A stretch of DNA of 5,989 nt from Verrucomicrobiota bacterium (GTDB lineage: Bacteria; Verrucomicrobiota; Verrucomicrobiia; Chthoniobacterales; UBA10450): contig QHOJ01000153.1 of the NCBI GenBank assembly GCA_003218735.1, positions 1 to 5,989 on the forward strand, given 5' to 3'. The notes under the pieces were generated by a model that searched no databases, was not told the origin of the DNA, and worked only from the letters and a program-made list of their open reading frames with translations. Below, piece after piece: positions 1 to 5,141 of this stretch (position 1 is its first letter; each line of letters begins with the position of its first letter). The position numbers and the translations under genes were made by a program.

Positions 1-55
1 CGCCGAGGCCGAGAAACACGCGGACCGGGGTCCAATATTCTTGCCATAGGTTCAT
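1..55 (-). CDS. Possible N-terminus of a divergent gene, cut by the window edge
   Basis: An ATG at 55-53 on the minus strand opens a frame that runs without a stop to base 1. It encodes MNLWQEYWTPVRVFLGLG, a plausible N-terminus in which an amphipathic start leads into a hydrophobic stretch, as in many membrane proteins. A TAA lies in the same frame at 67-65, so this is the first ATG available. No Shine-Dalgarno sequence precedes it. Eighteen codons are too few to assign a family, and a chance open frame cannot be excluded. If real, the gene is transcribed away from the DUF202 gene and the two share the 56-146 spacer. Confidence 0.35.
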   Translation of the reverse strand, partial: MNLWQEYWTPVRVFLGLG

Positions 56-119
56 GTGGTAGAGTTAACACTTTCGGCCATGCTGCGCGCAAGGCCGTGT
101 GCGATTAGCAAAACGAATT

Positions 120-125
120 GATAAT
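120..125 (+). promoter_or_regulatory. Possible -10 box for the DUF202 gene
   Basis: GATAAT at 120-125 matches the sigma-70 -10 consensus in five of six positions. It would place the transcript start near 132, about 15 bases before the ATG and just upstream of the AAGGAG at 141-146. No good -35 hexamer is found at 16-18 bases upstream, so the call rests on the -10 alone. Confidence 0.25.
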
Positions 126-146
126 TGAACGACCACTTCCAAGGAG

Positions 147-557
147 ATGACGAATGCTCAACACGAAAAGGGGCGACTCGACCCGGACAAGATCGAGGCT
201 GAGATTCTCGCCAACGAGCGAACATTTCTCGCCTGGGTGCGGACTAGCATCGCCGTGATGAGTCTGGGATTCGTGATTGCGCGATTCAGCCTGTGGATGC
301 GCGAGATGTCTTCCGGCGCGAATCCGGCGATGCGCGTGCGCCACACCGGCATCTCTGAAGTGCTCGGGGAATGCATGATCGGTCTCGGAGGAGTGCTGAC
401 AGTCTTCGCGGCATGGCGGTATCGCGTGGTCAATCGGGCCATCGAACGGGGTGAGATCGAAGCCGACCCGCGCATGGTCATGGCAATCACAGCTATTATC
501 CTGACCGCTGCCGTGGCCGTGATTGTCTATATGATAATTTCGGCAGCCGCAGTATGA
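147..557 (+). CDS. DUF202 / YidH-family three-helix inner membrane protein
   Basis: This is a 136-residue protein of the DUF202 (YidH-like) family, small inner-membrane proteins of unknown biochemical role. The diagnostic N-terminal motif is visible at residues 21-34 (LANERTFLAWVRTS), leading directly into membrane helix 1 (about 27-46). Helix 2 spans about 71-91 and helix 3 about 111-131, giving the family's usual three-helix layout and length. The start is odd: the only ribosome-binding-like sequence, AAGGAG at 141-146, touches the ATG at 147 with no spacer, whereas it is ideally spaced for the ATG at 154, which is out of frame. No in-frame start lies upstream because a TGA occurs at 126-128. 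Either 147 is used with a poor site, or a base is missing between 154 and about 190. The family call is firm; the exact start is less so. Confidence 0.85.
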   Translation: MTNAQHEKGRLDPDKIEAEILANERTFLAWVRTSIAVMSLGFVIARFSLWMREMSSGANPAMRVRHTGISEVLGECMIGLGGVLTVFAAWRYRVVNRAIERGEIEADPRMVMAITAIILTAAVAVIVYMIISAAAV

Positions 558-600
558 TTTCGCCGCGACCGAATCAGGCGAGCGAACGACCGCGTAATGC

Positions 601-629
601 TTGCGCGGAAAACTTTCGCGTGGCATAAG
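601..629 (+). promoter_or_regulatory. Possible promoter of the TPR protein gene
   Basis: TTGCGC at 601-606 (four of six to TTGACA) and CATAAG at 624-629 (four of six to TATAAT) are separated by exactly 17 bases. The transcript would start near 636, giving a leader of about 40 bases before the ATG at 676. The TTG at 601 could formally open the same frame as the TPR protein. If this promoter is real, that codon lies in the -35 box and cannot be translated, which supports the start at 676. This is inferred from sequence alone. Confidence 0.33.
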
Positions 630-675
630 ACGACGCTCGCAGGGGTTGAATCCCAGCGTAGCATCGACATCAATT

Positions 676-1368
676 ATGCCGACAGTCCCGCCTCCTTCGT
701 ACGATGCAGCGCTTGAAACGCGCGTGTTTTGGGATCGTTTTAAAAGCCAAATAATTGCGGCTCTGATCATTGTCTTGCTCGCCATTATCGGTTTTGGAGG
801 CTATCGATTTTACATCGATCGCAACGCCGCGGCGGCATCGGCAATGTTAGCCAGCGCAAAGAGCGCCGGAGCATATCAGCAAGTGATTGCGAATTACCCG
901 AACACGGCCGCGGCCGCTGACGCTTATCTTCTGTTGGCCGAAGCGCAGCGGAAAGAAAAAAAATTCGCGGACGCGAACACGACGCTTCAAGTTTTTATCA
1001 ACAAGAATCCGGATCACGAACTGGTGAGTACGGCGAAAATGGCGATGGCGGCCAATCTGGAGTCGATGGGAAAAAATGATCAGGCATTGTCAATGTACCA
1101 ACAGATCGCATCGACCTACCCAAACAGTTTCAACGCGCCACTCGCGCTGCTTTCGCAAGTGTATCTTTTGAAGCAGAAGAACCAAACCGAGGAAGCTCGG
1201 CGCCTCTGCGAGACGATCCTCACACGTTACCGGGAAAGCTTTTGGGCCGGCGAGGCCGCCCAAGAATTGCGCTTGTTGAAACCGAGCGTCTCGTCGGAGC
1301 CAGCACCAACATCGGAGATCCCGCCATTTTTGGCGGCGCCAAGCGCGACGCCGGCGAAACCAAAATAA
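676..1368 (+). CDS. Membrane-anchored tetratricopeptide repeat protein (YfgM/BamD-like architecture)
   Basis: This 230-residue protein has a short cytoplasmic N-terminus (1-24), one membrane helix (about 25-43), and an extracytoplasmic helical-repeat domain with about three TPR-like units near 78-111, 115-149 and 154-187. It ends in a Pro/Ala/Ser-rich tail (about 203-230). Repeat hallmarks include the A-x-A-Y-L-L-L-A-E-A pattern at 81-90 and the Y-P-N turns at 74-76 and 148-150. The architecture resembles YfgM-type Sec-associated proteins and other TPR scaffolds that bind envelope proteins, but no residue identifies a specific partner. I chose ATG 676 over the in-frame TTG at 601, because the intervening 25 codons are Arg/Ser-rich, look non-coding and overlap a candidate promoter. 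No Shine-Dalgarno sequence is seen. A CCGCCA-TTTT-TGGCGG hairpin occurs inside the gene at 1321-1336. The gene converges on rpsI. Confidence 0.8.
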   Translation: MPTVPPPSYDAALETRVFWDRFKSQIIAALIIVLLAIIGFGGYRFYIDRNAAAASAMLASAKSAGAYQQVIANYPNTAAAADAYLLLAEAQRKEKKFADANTTLQVFINKNPDHELVSTAKMAMAANLESMGKNDQALSMYQQIASTYPNSFNAPLALLSQVYLLKQKNQTEEARRLCETILTRYRESFWAGEAAQELRLLKPSVSSEPAPTSEIPPFLAAPSATPAKPK

Positions 1369-1431
1369 CTGGAGGATGTACGCGCCGCCGGCATTCTAAT
1401 ATTTGGGATACGCCGGACCGAGCGCCTCCAG
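1369..1431. terminator. Nested inverted repeat between convergent genes, possible bidirectional terminator
   Basis: CTGGAGG at 1369-1375 pairs with CCTCCAG at 1425-1431. Inside it, CCGGC at 1388-1392 pairs with GCCGG at 1412-1416. The element fills almost the whole gap between the TPR gene stop and the rpsI stop at 1441, a usual place for a shared terminator. There is no T-run on either strand and the outer loop is long, so it is not a canonical intrinsic terminator. Confidence 0.25.
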
Positions 1432-1440
1432 CTCGAGAAA

Positions 1441-1836
1441 TTATCGTTTCGAGAACTGAAAACGTTTCCGGGCACCGGGTTGACCCGATTTTTTCCGCTC
1501 TTTCATGCGCGGATCCCGTCGAAGCAGGCCCTCAGTTTTGAGTCTGCCGCGTAAATTAGCGTCCACTTGAAGAAGTGCGCGGGAAATCGCGAGACGGACC
1601 GCACCGGCCTGTCCGCTTGTGCCACCGCCGCTCGCGTTGATCGAGAGGTCGTAGGAATTCACCAGCTTTGCGGTTTGAAGTGGCTGCAGCACAACGTTCT
1701 GCAATGGCGCGGTGGGAAAATAATCTTCAAAGCTGCGACCGTTGATGTCAATCTTGCCTGTGCCCGGAATCATGCGGATACGCGCGACTGAAGTCTTACG
1801 GCGACCCGTGGCGATAAGTTCCTGTGTTTGCGGCAT
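1441..1836 (-). CDS. rpsI: 30S ribosomal protein S9
   Basis: S9 is a small-subunit protein whose extended C-terminal tail reaches the decoding region and contacts P-site tRNA. The 131-residue product is full length for the family. It shows the N-terminal GRRKTSVARIRM block at residues 11-22, the GGGTSGQAGAVRLAISRALL core, the RDPRMKERKKSG segment and the invariant basic C-terminus ending QFSKR. I placed the start at ATG 1836, giving MPQTQELIATGRRK. The same frame stays open to another ATG at 1884, but those 16 codons overlap the real coding capacity of the rplM 3' end and read as Arg/Ser filler. It lies downstream of rplM in the conserved rplM-rpsI order; the original rplM stop is at 1841, four bases away, so coupling is likely. 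No Shine-Dalgarno sequence sits at normal distance (a GGAGG lies about 27 bases upstream). The protein itself appears intact. Confidence 0.97.
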   Translation of the reverse strand: MPQTQELIATGRRKTSVARIRMIPGTGKIDINGRSFEDYFPTAPLQNVVLQPLQTAKLVNSYDLSINASGGGTSGQAGAVRLAISRALLQVDANLRGRLKTEGLLRRDPRMKERKKSGQPGARKRFQFSKR

Positions 1837-1840
1837 AAGA

Positions 1841-1951
1841 TTATTGGCTGGATAACTTGAGGGCCTCCGGCTGCTGCGCGGCATGCGGATGAGAATCGCC
1901 GCAGTAGACCTTTAATTTTCGATAAACTGCTCGGCCAAGTCGATTGTGCGG
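1841..1951 (-). pseudogene. rplM: Out-of-frame C-terminal remnant of ribosomal protein L13
   Basis: Read in a different frame from the rplM ORF, 1951 down to 1841 encodes 36 residues plus a stop. They include [18 protein letters not shown] followed by [11 protein letters not shown], which is the canonical L13 C-terminus. This segment continues L13 exactly where the main frame loses similarity, after the IERAV at residues 101-105. The residues expected between them, (K/R)-G-M-L, are absent. A loss of 13 bases at about 1948-1951 accounts for both the missing residues and the frame change: restoring 13 bases gives a 438-base gene and a 145-residue protein, close to the usual 142 or so. The restored stop lies four bases upstream of rpsI, as expected for the intact operon. 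Whether the lesion is biological or an assembly error cannot be told from the sequence. Confidence 0.85.
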
Positions 1952-2265
1952 ACCGCCCTCTCAATCAGCAATTCCGGATGGCGGACACGGCGTGCCCGGA
2001 CATTCTCTGACTTGTGGCCGCCCACGTATCCCGAAAAGCTCATATAACTTTTTTGATCCTCTTTCCTTCCGGTCAATCGCACTTTGTCAGCGTTAATGAC
2101 GACAACGAAATCGCCAGTATCGACGTGCGGAGTGAAAATCGTCTTCTCTTTGCCTCGCAACAAGTTGGCGGCCCTTACCGCGACCTGGCCCAACACTTGG
2201 TCCTTCGCATCGATTACCCACCATTTGCGTGGGACTTCACTGGCTTTGGCGGAAAACGTTTTCAT
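1912..2265 (-). CDS. rplM: 50S ribosomal protein L13, frameshifted and C-terminally truncated
   Basis: L13 is an early-assembling large-subunit protein that binds 23S rRNA. The frame from ATG 2265 encodes 117 residues, against about 142 in the family. Residues 1-105 are typical: MKTFSAK at the start, [37 protein letters not shown] (45-62), TGRK, the GYVGGHK segment and [10 protein letters not shown] (96-105). The last 12 residues (106-117, [12 protein letters not shown]) are unrelated to L13, and the true C-terminus continues in another frame to 1841. The start was chosen because MKTFSAK is the standard L13 N-terminus; the frame extends to 2346 but that part is not L13-like. It is the first gene of the rplM-rpsI operon and is divergent from proS. 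If the 117-residue form is what the cell makes, the C-terminal rRNA-contacting part is lost. Confidence 0.9.
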   Translation of the reverse strand: MKTFSAKASEVPRKWWVIDAKDQVLGQVAVRAANLLRGKEKTIFTPHVDTGDFVVVINADKVRLTGRKEDQKSYMSFSGYVGGHKSENVRARRVRHPELLIERAVRTIDLAEQFIEN

Positions 2266-2284
2266 TACTGCGGAAAAGGCACGA

Positions 2285-2313
2285 AAACTACGGGACGCGG
2301 CAGGGAGTGTCAA
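2285..2313 (-). promoter_or_regulatory. Possible rplM-rpsI promoter
   Basis: On the minus strand a perfect TTGACA lies at 2313-2308. After a 17-base spacer comes TAGTTT at 2290-2285, only three of six to the -10 consensus. The transcript would begin near 2278, about a dozen bases before the L13 ATG at 2265, leaving a very short leader with no Shine-Dalgarno sequence. The perfect -35 box and location support it; the weak -10 limits confidence. Confidence 0.35.
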
Positions 2314-2364
2314 ATTTTCGCTGAAAGCCAAATGGCGACTGGTCATTTTCCAGCCGGGACGTCA

Positions 2365-2370
2365 TAAAAT
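2365..2370 (+). promoter_or_regulatory. Possible -10 box for proS
   Basis: TAAAAT at 2365-2370 matches the -10 consensus in five of six positions in the rplM-proS divergent spacer. The best upstream partner, TGGTCA at 2340-2345 (four of six to TTGACA), is 19 bases away, which is longer than ideal. A start near 2377 would place the palindrome at 2378-2396 at the very 5' end of the proS transcript. Confidence 0.25.
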
Positions 2371-2377
2371 CCCAGTT

Positions 2378-2396
2378 GGCGGCTGACGCAGCCGCC
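2378..2396. repeat. Perfect 8-bp inverted repeat in the proS leader (REP-like)
   Basis: GGCGGCTG (2378-2385), the three-base spacer ACG, and CAGCCGCC (2389-2396) form a perfect GC-rich palindrome. It would fold into a strong hairpin in RNA or a small cruciform in DNA. It has no T-run, so it is not an intrinsic terminator. Its compact GC palindrome in an intergenic spacer resembles dispersed REP-type elements, but only one copy is present in this window, so dispersal is inferred. It may alternatively act as a 5' leader hairpin on proS mRNA. Confidence 0.6.
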
Positions 2397-2430
2397 CTAC
2401 ATTTGGCTCTTCCGTGAAACGCCTTCCAGA

Positions 2431-3957
2431 ATGAACGCCAACGCTGCAAAAACCGCGATTTCGCCGCGGCGCGAGGAAGATTTCCCTGAATGGTATCAGC
2501 AAGTGATTCGCGCAGCCGAACTGGCTGAACCTTCGGACGTGCGCGGCTGCATGGTCATTCGGCCGTGGGGCTACGGGATTTGGGAGAACATGCAACGGCA
2601 GCTCGATGCCATGTTTCGGGGCACGGGACATCGCAATGCATACTTCCCACTTTTTATTCCCCTGAGTTATTTCGCGAAAGAAGCCGAGCACGTCGAAGGC
2701 TTTGCTAAGGAATGTGCAGTCGTCACGCACAGCCGCCTCGAAGCTGATGCCGATGGAAAATTGAGGCCGGGAAACCCGCTCACTGAGCCGCTGGTGGTTC
2801 GGCCAACGTCAGAAACAATCATTGGCGCCAGTTACGCGAAATGGGTGCAATCGTACCGCGATCTTCCCGTCCTGATTAACCAATGGGCGAATGTTGTCCG
2901 GTGGGAAATGCGGCCGCGGCTCTTCCTGCGCACGACTGAATTTCTTTGGCAGGAAGGACACACCGTGCACGAGACCGAGGCTGAAGCGCGGGCGGAAACG
3001 AAGCAGATGCTCGATGTTTATGAGCGTTTCGTGCGCGATCATCTGGCTGTTCCGGTTTTCAGCGGCGAAAAATCCGAGAGCGAACGTTTTCCCGGGGCTG
3101 TGCAAACCTTGTCGATTGAAGCGATGGTACAGGATAGAAGGGCAATCCAGGCTGGCACGTCGCATTTTCTCGGGCAAAACTTTGCGCGCGCGAGCGGGAT
3201 TCAGTTTCAGAACCGCGAAGGCAAACAGGAATATGGGTGGACCACGAGTTGGGGCATGAGCACGCGACTTGTCGGCACGGTGGTGATGGCGCATGGCGAT
3301 GATGACGGAGTCGTGCTGCCGCCGCGCATTGCACCAACGCAGATCGTAATTTTGCCGATCACGCCAAAGGAACAAACGCGGGCTGCCGTGCTCGAAACCT
3401 GCGACAAAGTCGCCAAGCAATTACGCGAGATGCGCTATGTCGATCTACCGATCGAGGTGGAAGGCGATCGGCGCGACATCGGCGGCGGCGTCAAGAATTG
3501 GGAGTGGATCAAAAAGGGTGTGCCGCTCCGTGTTGAGATTGGCCCGCGCGATCTGGAGAAAAATTCCGTCGAAGTAAGCCGGCGCGATCGAGGGATAAAA
3601 ACGAAAGAATCTATACCGATGGAGGAATTCGTTCGGCGCGCGCCTGAAATTCTCACGTCGATTCAAAAAAATCTTTACGATCGCGCGACAAAATTCCGCG
3701 ACGATCACACACGGATAATCGATTCCAAAAAGGAATTCTACGATTTCTTTACTCCGGCGAATTCCGAGAAACCCGAAATTCATGGTGGATTTGCCCTGGC
3801 GCACTGGAACAGCTCTCGTGAGGTCGAAGAACAAATCAAGAGCGATCTCAAAGTTACCATTCGAGTTATCCCACTCGACGATTCTGCAGAGCACGGAGAA
3901 TGCATTTTCACAGGTAAACCAAGCTCGCGGCGTGTGGTCTGGGCGAAGGCTTACTGA
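2431..3957 (+). CDS. proS: Prolyl-tRNA synthetase, archaeal/eukaryotic type (ProS type 3)
   Basis: This enzyme charges tRNA-Pro with proline using ATP in the cytoplasm. The 508-residue protein is the shorter class IIa form, without the inserted editing domain of the usual bacterial ProRS. Motif 1 lies around RGCMVIRPWGYGIWE (38-52). RPTSE is at 124-128. Motif 2 includes R157-W-E and the RTTEFLWQEGHT block (167-178), and motif 3 includes WGMSTRLVG through the acidic GDDDGVVLPP (274-298). The anticodon-binding domain follows to about 410. A C-terminal domain ends in the characteristic AKAY with terminal Tyr508. The zinc site of that domain looks degenerate: aligned by eye, the expected four cysteines are N460, V465, C491 and T494. 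ATG 2431 has no Shine-Dalgarno sequence; the frame begins with an acceptable N-terminus (EEDFPEWYQQVI at 15-26). Lack of a cis editing domain means mischarged Ala-tRNA-Pro would need a separate deacylase, not seen here. Confidence 0.96.
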   Translation: MNANAAKTAISPRREEDFPEWYQQVIRAAELAEPSDVRGCMVIRPWGYGIWENMQRQLDAMFRGTGHRNAYFPLFIPLSYFAKEAEHVEGFAKECAVVTHSRLEADADGKLRPGNPLTEPLVVRPTSETIIGASYAKWVQSYRDLPVLINQWANVVRWEMRPRLFLRTTEFLWQEGHTVHETEAEARAETKQMLDVYERFVRDHLAVPVFSGEKSESERFPGAVQTLSIEAMVQDRRAIQAGTSHFLGQNFARASGIQFQNREGKQEYGWTTSWGMSTRLVGTVVMAHGDDDGVVLPPRIAPTQIVILPITPKEQTRAAVLETCDKVAKQLREMRYVDLPIEVEGDRRDIGGGVKNWEWIKKGVPLRVEIGPRDLEKNSVEVSRRDRGIKTKESIPMEEFVRRAPEILTSIQKNLYDRATKFRDDHTRIIDSKKEFYDFFTPANSEKPEIHGGFALAHWNSSREVEEQIKSDLKVTIRVIPLDDSAEHGECIFTGKPSSRRVVWAKAY

Positions 3958-3972
3958 AACACCGCCTCTCGG

Positions 3973-4000
3973 TTGACGTGCTCGAAAGCGACAGTTTATT
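3973..4000 (+). promoter_or_regulatory. Possible promoter of the glutaredoxin / membrane protein unit
   Basis: TTGACG at 3973-3978 (five of six) and TTTATT at 3995-4000 (four of six) are separated by 16 bases in the 54-base gap after proS. The predicted start near 4007 leaves only about five bases before the ATG at 4012, which would make the transcript essentially leaderless. That fits the lack of any Shine-Dalgarno sequence (the bases before the ATG are GCGCGTCCCG). Confidence 0.4.
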
Positions 4001-4011
4001 AGCGCGTCCCG

Positions 4012-4257
4012 ATGGAACTAAGGCTTTACAGTCGTGAATGGTGCTCATGGTGTATTGACGCGAAGGATTATCTCACCGAGAAAGGCTATCGTTTCGATGT
4101 CGTTGATGTCGGCAAAGATCGACACGCATATGAAGAGATGAAACAACTTTCCGAGCAAACTTATGTTCCGACGTTCGTGGCGGGCGACAGGATCCTGGCG
4201 AATTTCGACACCGATCAGCTCGAAAAATTTCTGAACGAGCACGAGATTAATCCCTAA
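4012..4257 (+). CDS. Glutaredoxin-like thiol-disulfide oxidoreductase
   Basis: This is an 81-residue single-domain thioredoxin-fold protein of the glutaredoxin/NrdH group, which reduces disulfides or glutathionylated thiols in the cytoplasm. The N-terminal strand (LRLYS, 3-7) leads to the dithiol site C11-S-W-C14 within EWCSWCIDAKDYL. The second strand is FDVVDV (28-33). The cis-proline motif YVPTF is at 51-55 (P53), and the C-terminal helix DTDQLEKFL is at 66-74. Length matches small bacterial glutaredoxins. The usual Gly-Gly-Asp near the C-terminus is replaced by A-N-F-D (63-66), so the glutathione-binding surface may differ. There is no signal peptide. The stop codon overlaps the next start (TAATG), so the two genes are probably translated together. 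A more specific name (grxC, nrdH) is not justified. Confidence 0.88.
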   Translation: MELRLYSREWCSWCIDAKDYLTEKGYRFDVVDVGKDRHAYEEMKQLSEQTYVPTFVAGDRILANFDTDQLEKFLNEHEINP

Positions 4258-5072
4258 TGCTATTTGGTGTTTTTTTAACGCTCGGCGTGGCGATGCTCAG
4301 CGTCGGCCTGCGCAGTTTTCAAAACTCGTATTCACAAAAAGCGGGCGCGCTCGGTATTCTCGTCGCTTCATTCCTGGCGATCTTTTTTATAACAGGCAGC
4401 TGGGTGCTTGGGCTGGCTGCCGCCCTGAGCTGGCTCTTTCTGCCGTGGCTTGAAATCCTTACGCGCATTCGCGCGCTTCGGTTGCCAAAAGAAAAACAGC
4501 TCCGGCCGAAAAGCCCTCCGTCCTCGGATAGTTTTCCTGCCCTAACTGAAATCACGCGCGGGATAGAGAGCGAAGGCTTCGTCCATGTGGGTGATACCGG
4601 CTGGGATTGGGAGGATTACCGCCAGTTTTTCCGTTTGTTTTACAAGGAGGAAGATCGAGCCCAGGCTGCGATCTGCCTGAACGAGCAGCATGATCTCTCG
4701 TTTTATTATTTGCGCATTTCATCGCGGGCCAAGGGAGGGACCATTTGGACGACCTGGAATTATCCGCTCTCCTACGGCCTGAAAGTGACTCCTCAGTTTC
4801 GCATCAACCGCCAGCGCCCTGATCAATCCTTTGGGCAGCTTTATCAAAGCCATCGCGAGTTTCTCTGCCGGAACGGCGTGAATGCAGACGCGATCGATAT
4901 GTTGGATGAAGAGCGTATCGAAACGGAAATCGAAAACGATCTGCGCGATCAAATCGCGCATAACATCGCCAAGGGCGTTCTCAAGCAGACTGCCACAGGC
5001 GATGTAAAATATTCGTGGCGCGGGATGCTTTATCTTTGGTGCCAGTTCCTGGTCGATCTGGTTCGGCTGTAG
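4257..5072 (+). CDS. Unrecognised membrane protein, coupled to the glutaredoxin gene
   Basis: I do not recognise this 271-residue protein. The N-terminus is strongly hydrophobic, with likely membrane helices at about 2-18, 30-48 and 49-66, followed by a basic stretch (70-85) that suggests the C-terminal part is cytoplasmic. A Pro-rich linker (84-95) leads to a soluble domain of about 175 residues, rich in aromatics. Notable parts are GWDWEDYRQFFRLFY (115-129), a Trp/Tyr-rich strand segment (about 149-175) and an acidic helical region (DEERIETEIENDLRDQ). It ends with another hydrophobic/aromatic segment, WRGMLYLWCQFLVDLVRL. Cysteines in the soluble part could be redox partners of the glutaredoxin, but no CxxC is present. 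ATG 4257 overlaps the glutaredoxin stop by one base and has no Shine-Dalgarno sequence, implying translational coupling. Codon use resembles its neighbours, so there is no sign of transfer. Confidence 0.8.
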   Translation: MLFGVFLTLGVAMLSVGLRSFQNSYSQKAGALGILVASFLAIFFITGSWVLGLAAALSWLFLPWLEILTRIRALRLPKEKQLRPKSPPSSDSFPALTEITRGIESEGFVHVGDTGWDWEDYRQFFRLFYKEEDRAQAAICLNEQHDLSFYYLRISSRAKGGTIWTTWNYPLSYGLKVTPQFRINRQRPDQSFGQLYQSHREFLCRNGVNADAIDMLDEERIETEIENDLRDQIAHNIAKGVLKQTATGDVKYSWRGMLYLWCQFLVDLVRL

Positions 5073-5077
5073 AAATT

Positions 5078-5100
5078 GGCGTCTCCCACACACGCCCTTT
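5078..5100 (+). terminator. Weak candidate terminator after the membrane protein gene
   Basis: GGCGT at 5078-5082 pairs with ACGCC at 5092-5096 across a nine-base loop, followed by CTTTAAAT. It begins five bases after the stop of the plus-strand unit and precedes the convergent frr stop at 5142. The stem is short and the T-run minimal, so this is a tentative call based largely on position. Confidence 0.22.
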
Positions 5101-5141
5101 AAATCAATTGTCGATCGTAGAGAGGCCGATCTTGGGCGCGA

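Noticed and set aside
75..97. CGGCC...GGCCG inverted repeat upstream of the DUF202 gene
   Set aside because: Five-base arms with a 13-base loop are expected by chance in GC-rich sequence and do not line up with the promoter-like box.
640..655. GGGGTTGAATCCC resembling a tRNA T-arm
   Set aside because: The loop lacks the TTC-purine-A pattern and no acceptor, D or anticodon arms can be built around it.
601..675. N-terminal extension of the TPR protein from TTG 601
   Set aside because: The extra 25 codons are Arg/Ser-rich, precede a normal ATG with a good N-terminus, and overlap a 17-base-spaced promoter-like pair.
105..785. Minus-strand open frame of 226 codons across the DUF202 and TPR genes
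   Set aside because: It is antisense to two supported genes and rich in His/Arg/Ser as expected for an antisense shadow, with no family resemblance.
1837..1884. Longer S9 starting at ATG 1884
   Set aside because: The 16 extra codons coincide with the true C-terminal coding region of L13 in another frame and are not S9-like.
1946..1960. Programmed ribosomal frameshift in rplM
   Set aside because: No slippery heptamer is present at the junction, and four conserved residues are missing, which recoding cannot supply.
2809..3420. Long minus-strand open frame of 203 codons inside proS
   Set aside because: It is antisense to the conserved catalytic core of ProRS and has no recognisable domain, so it is a shadow of the real gene.
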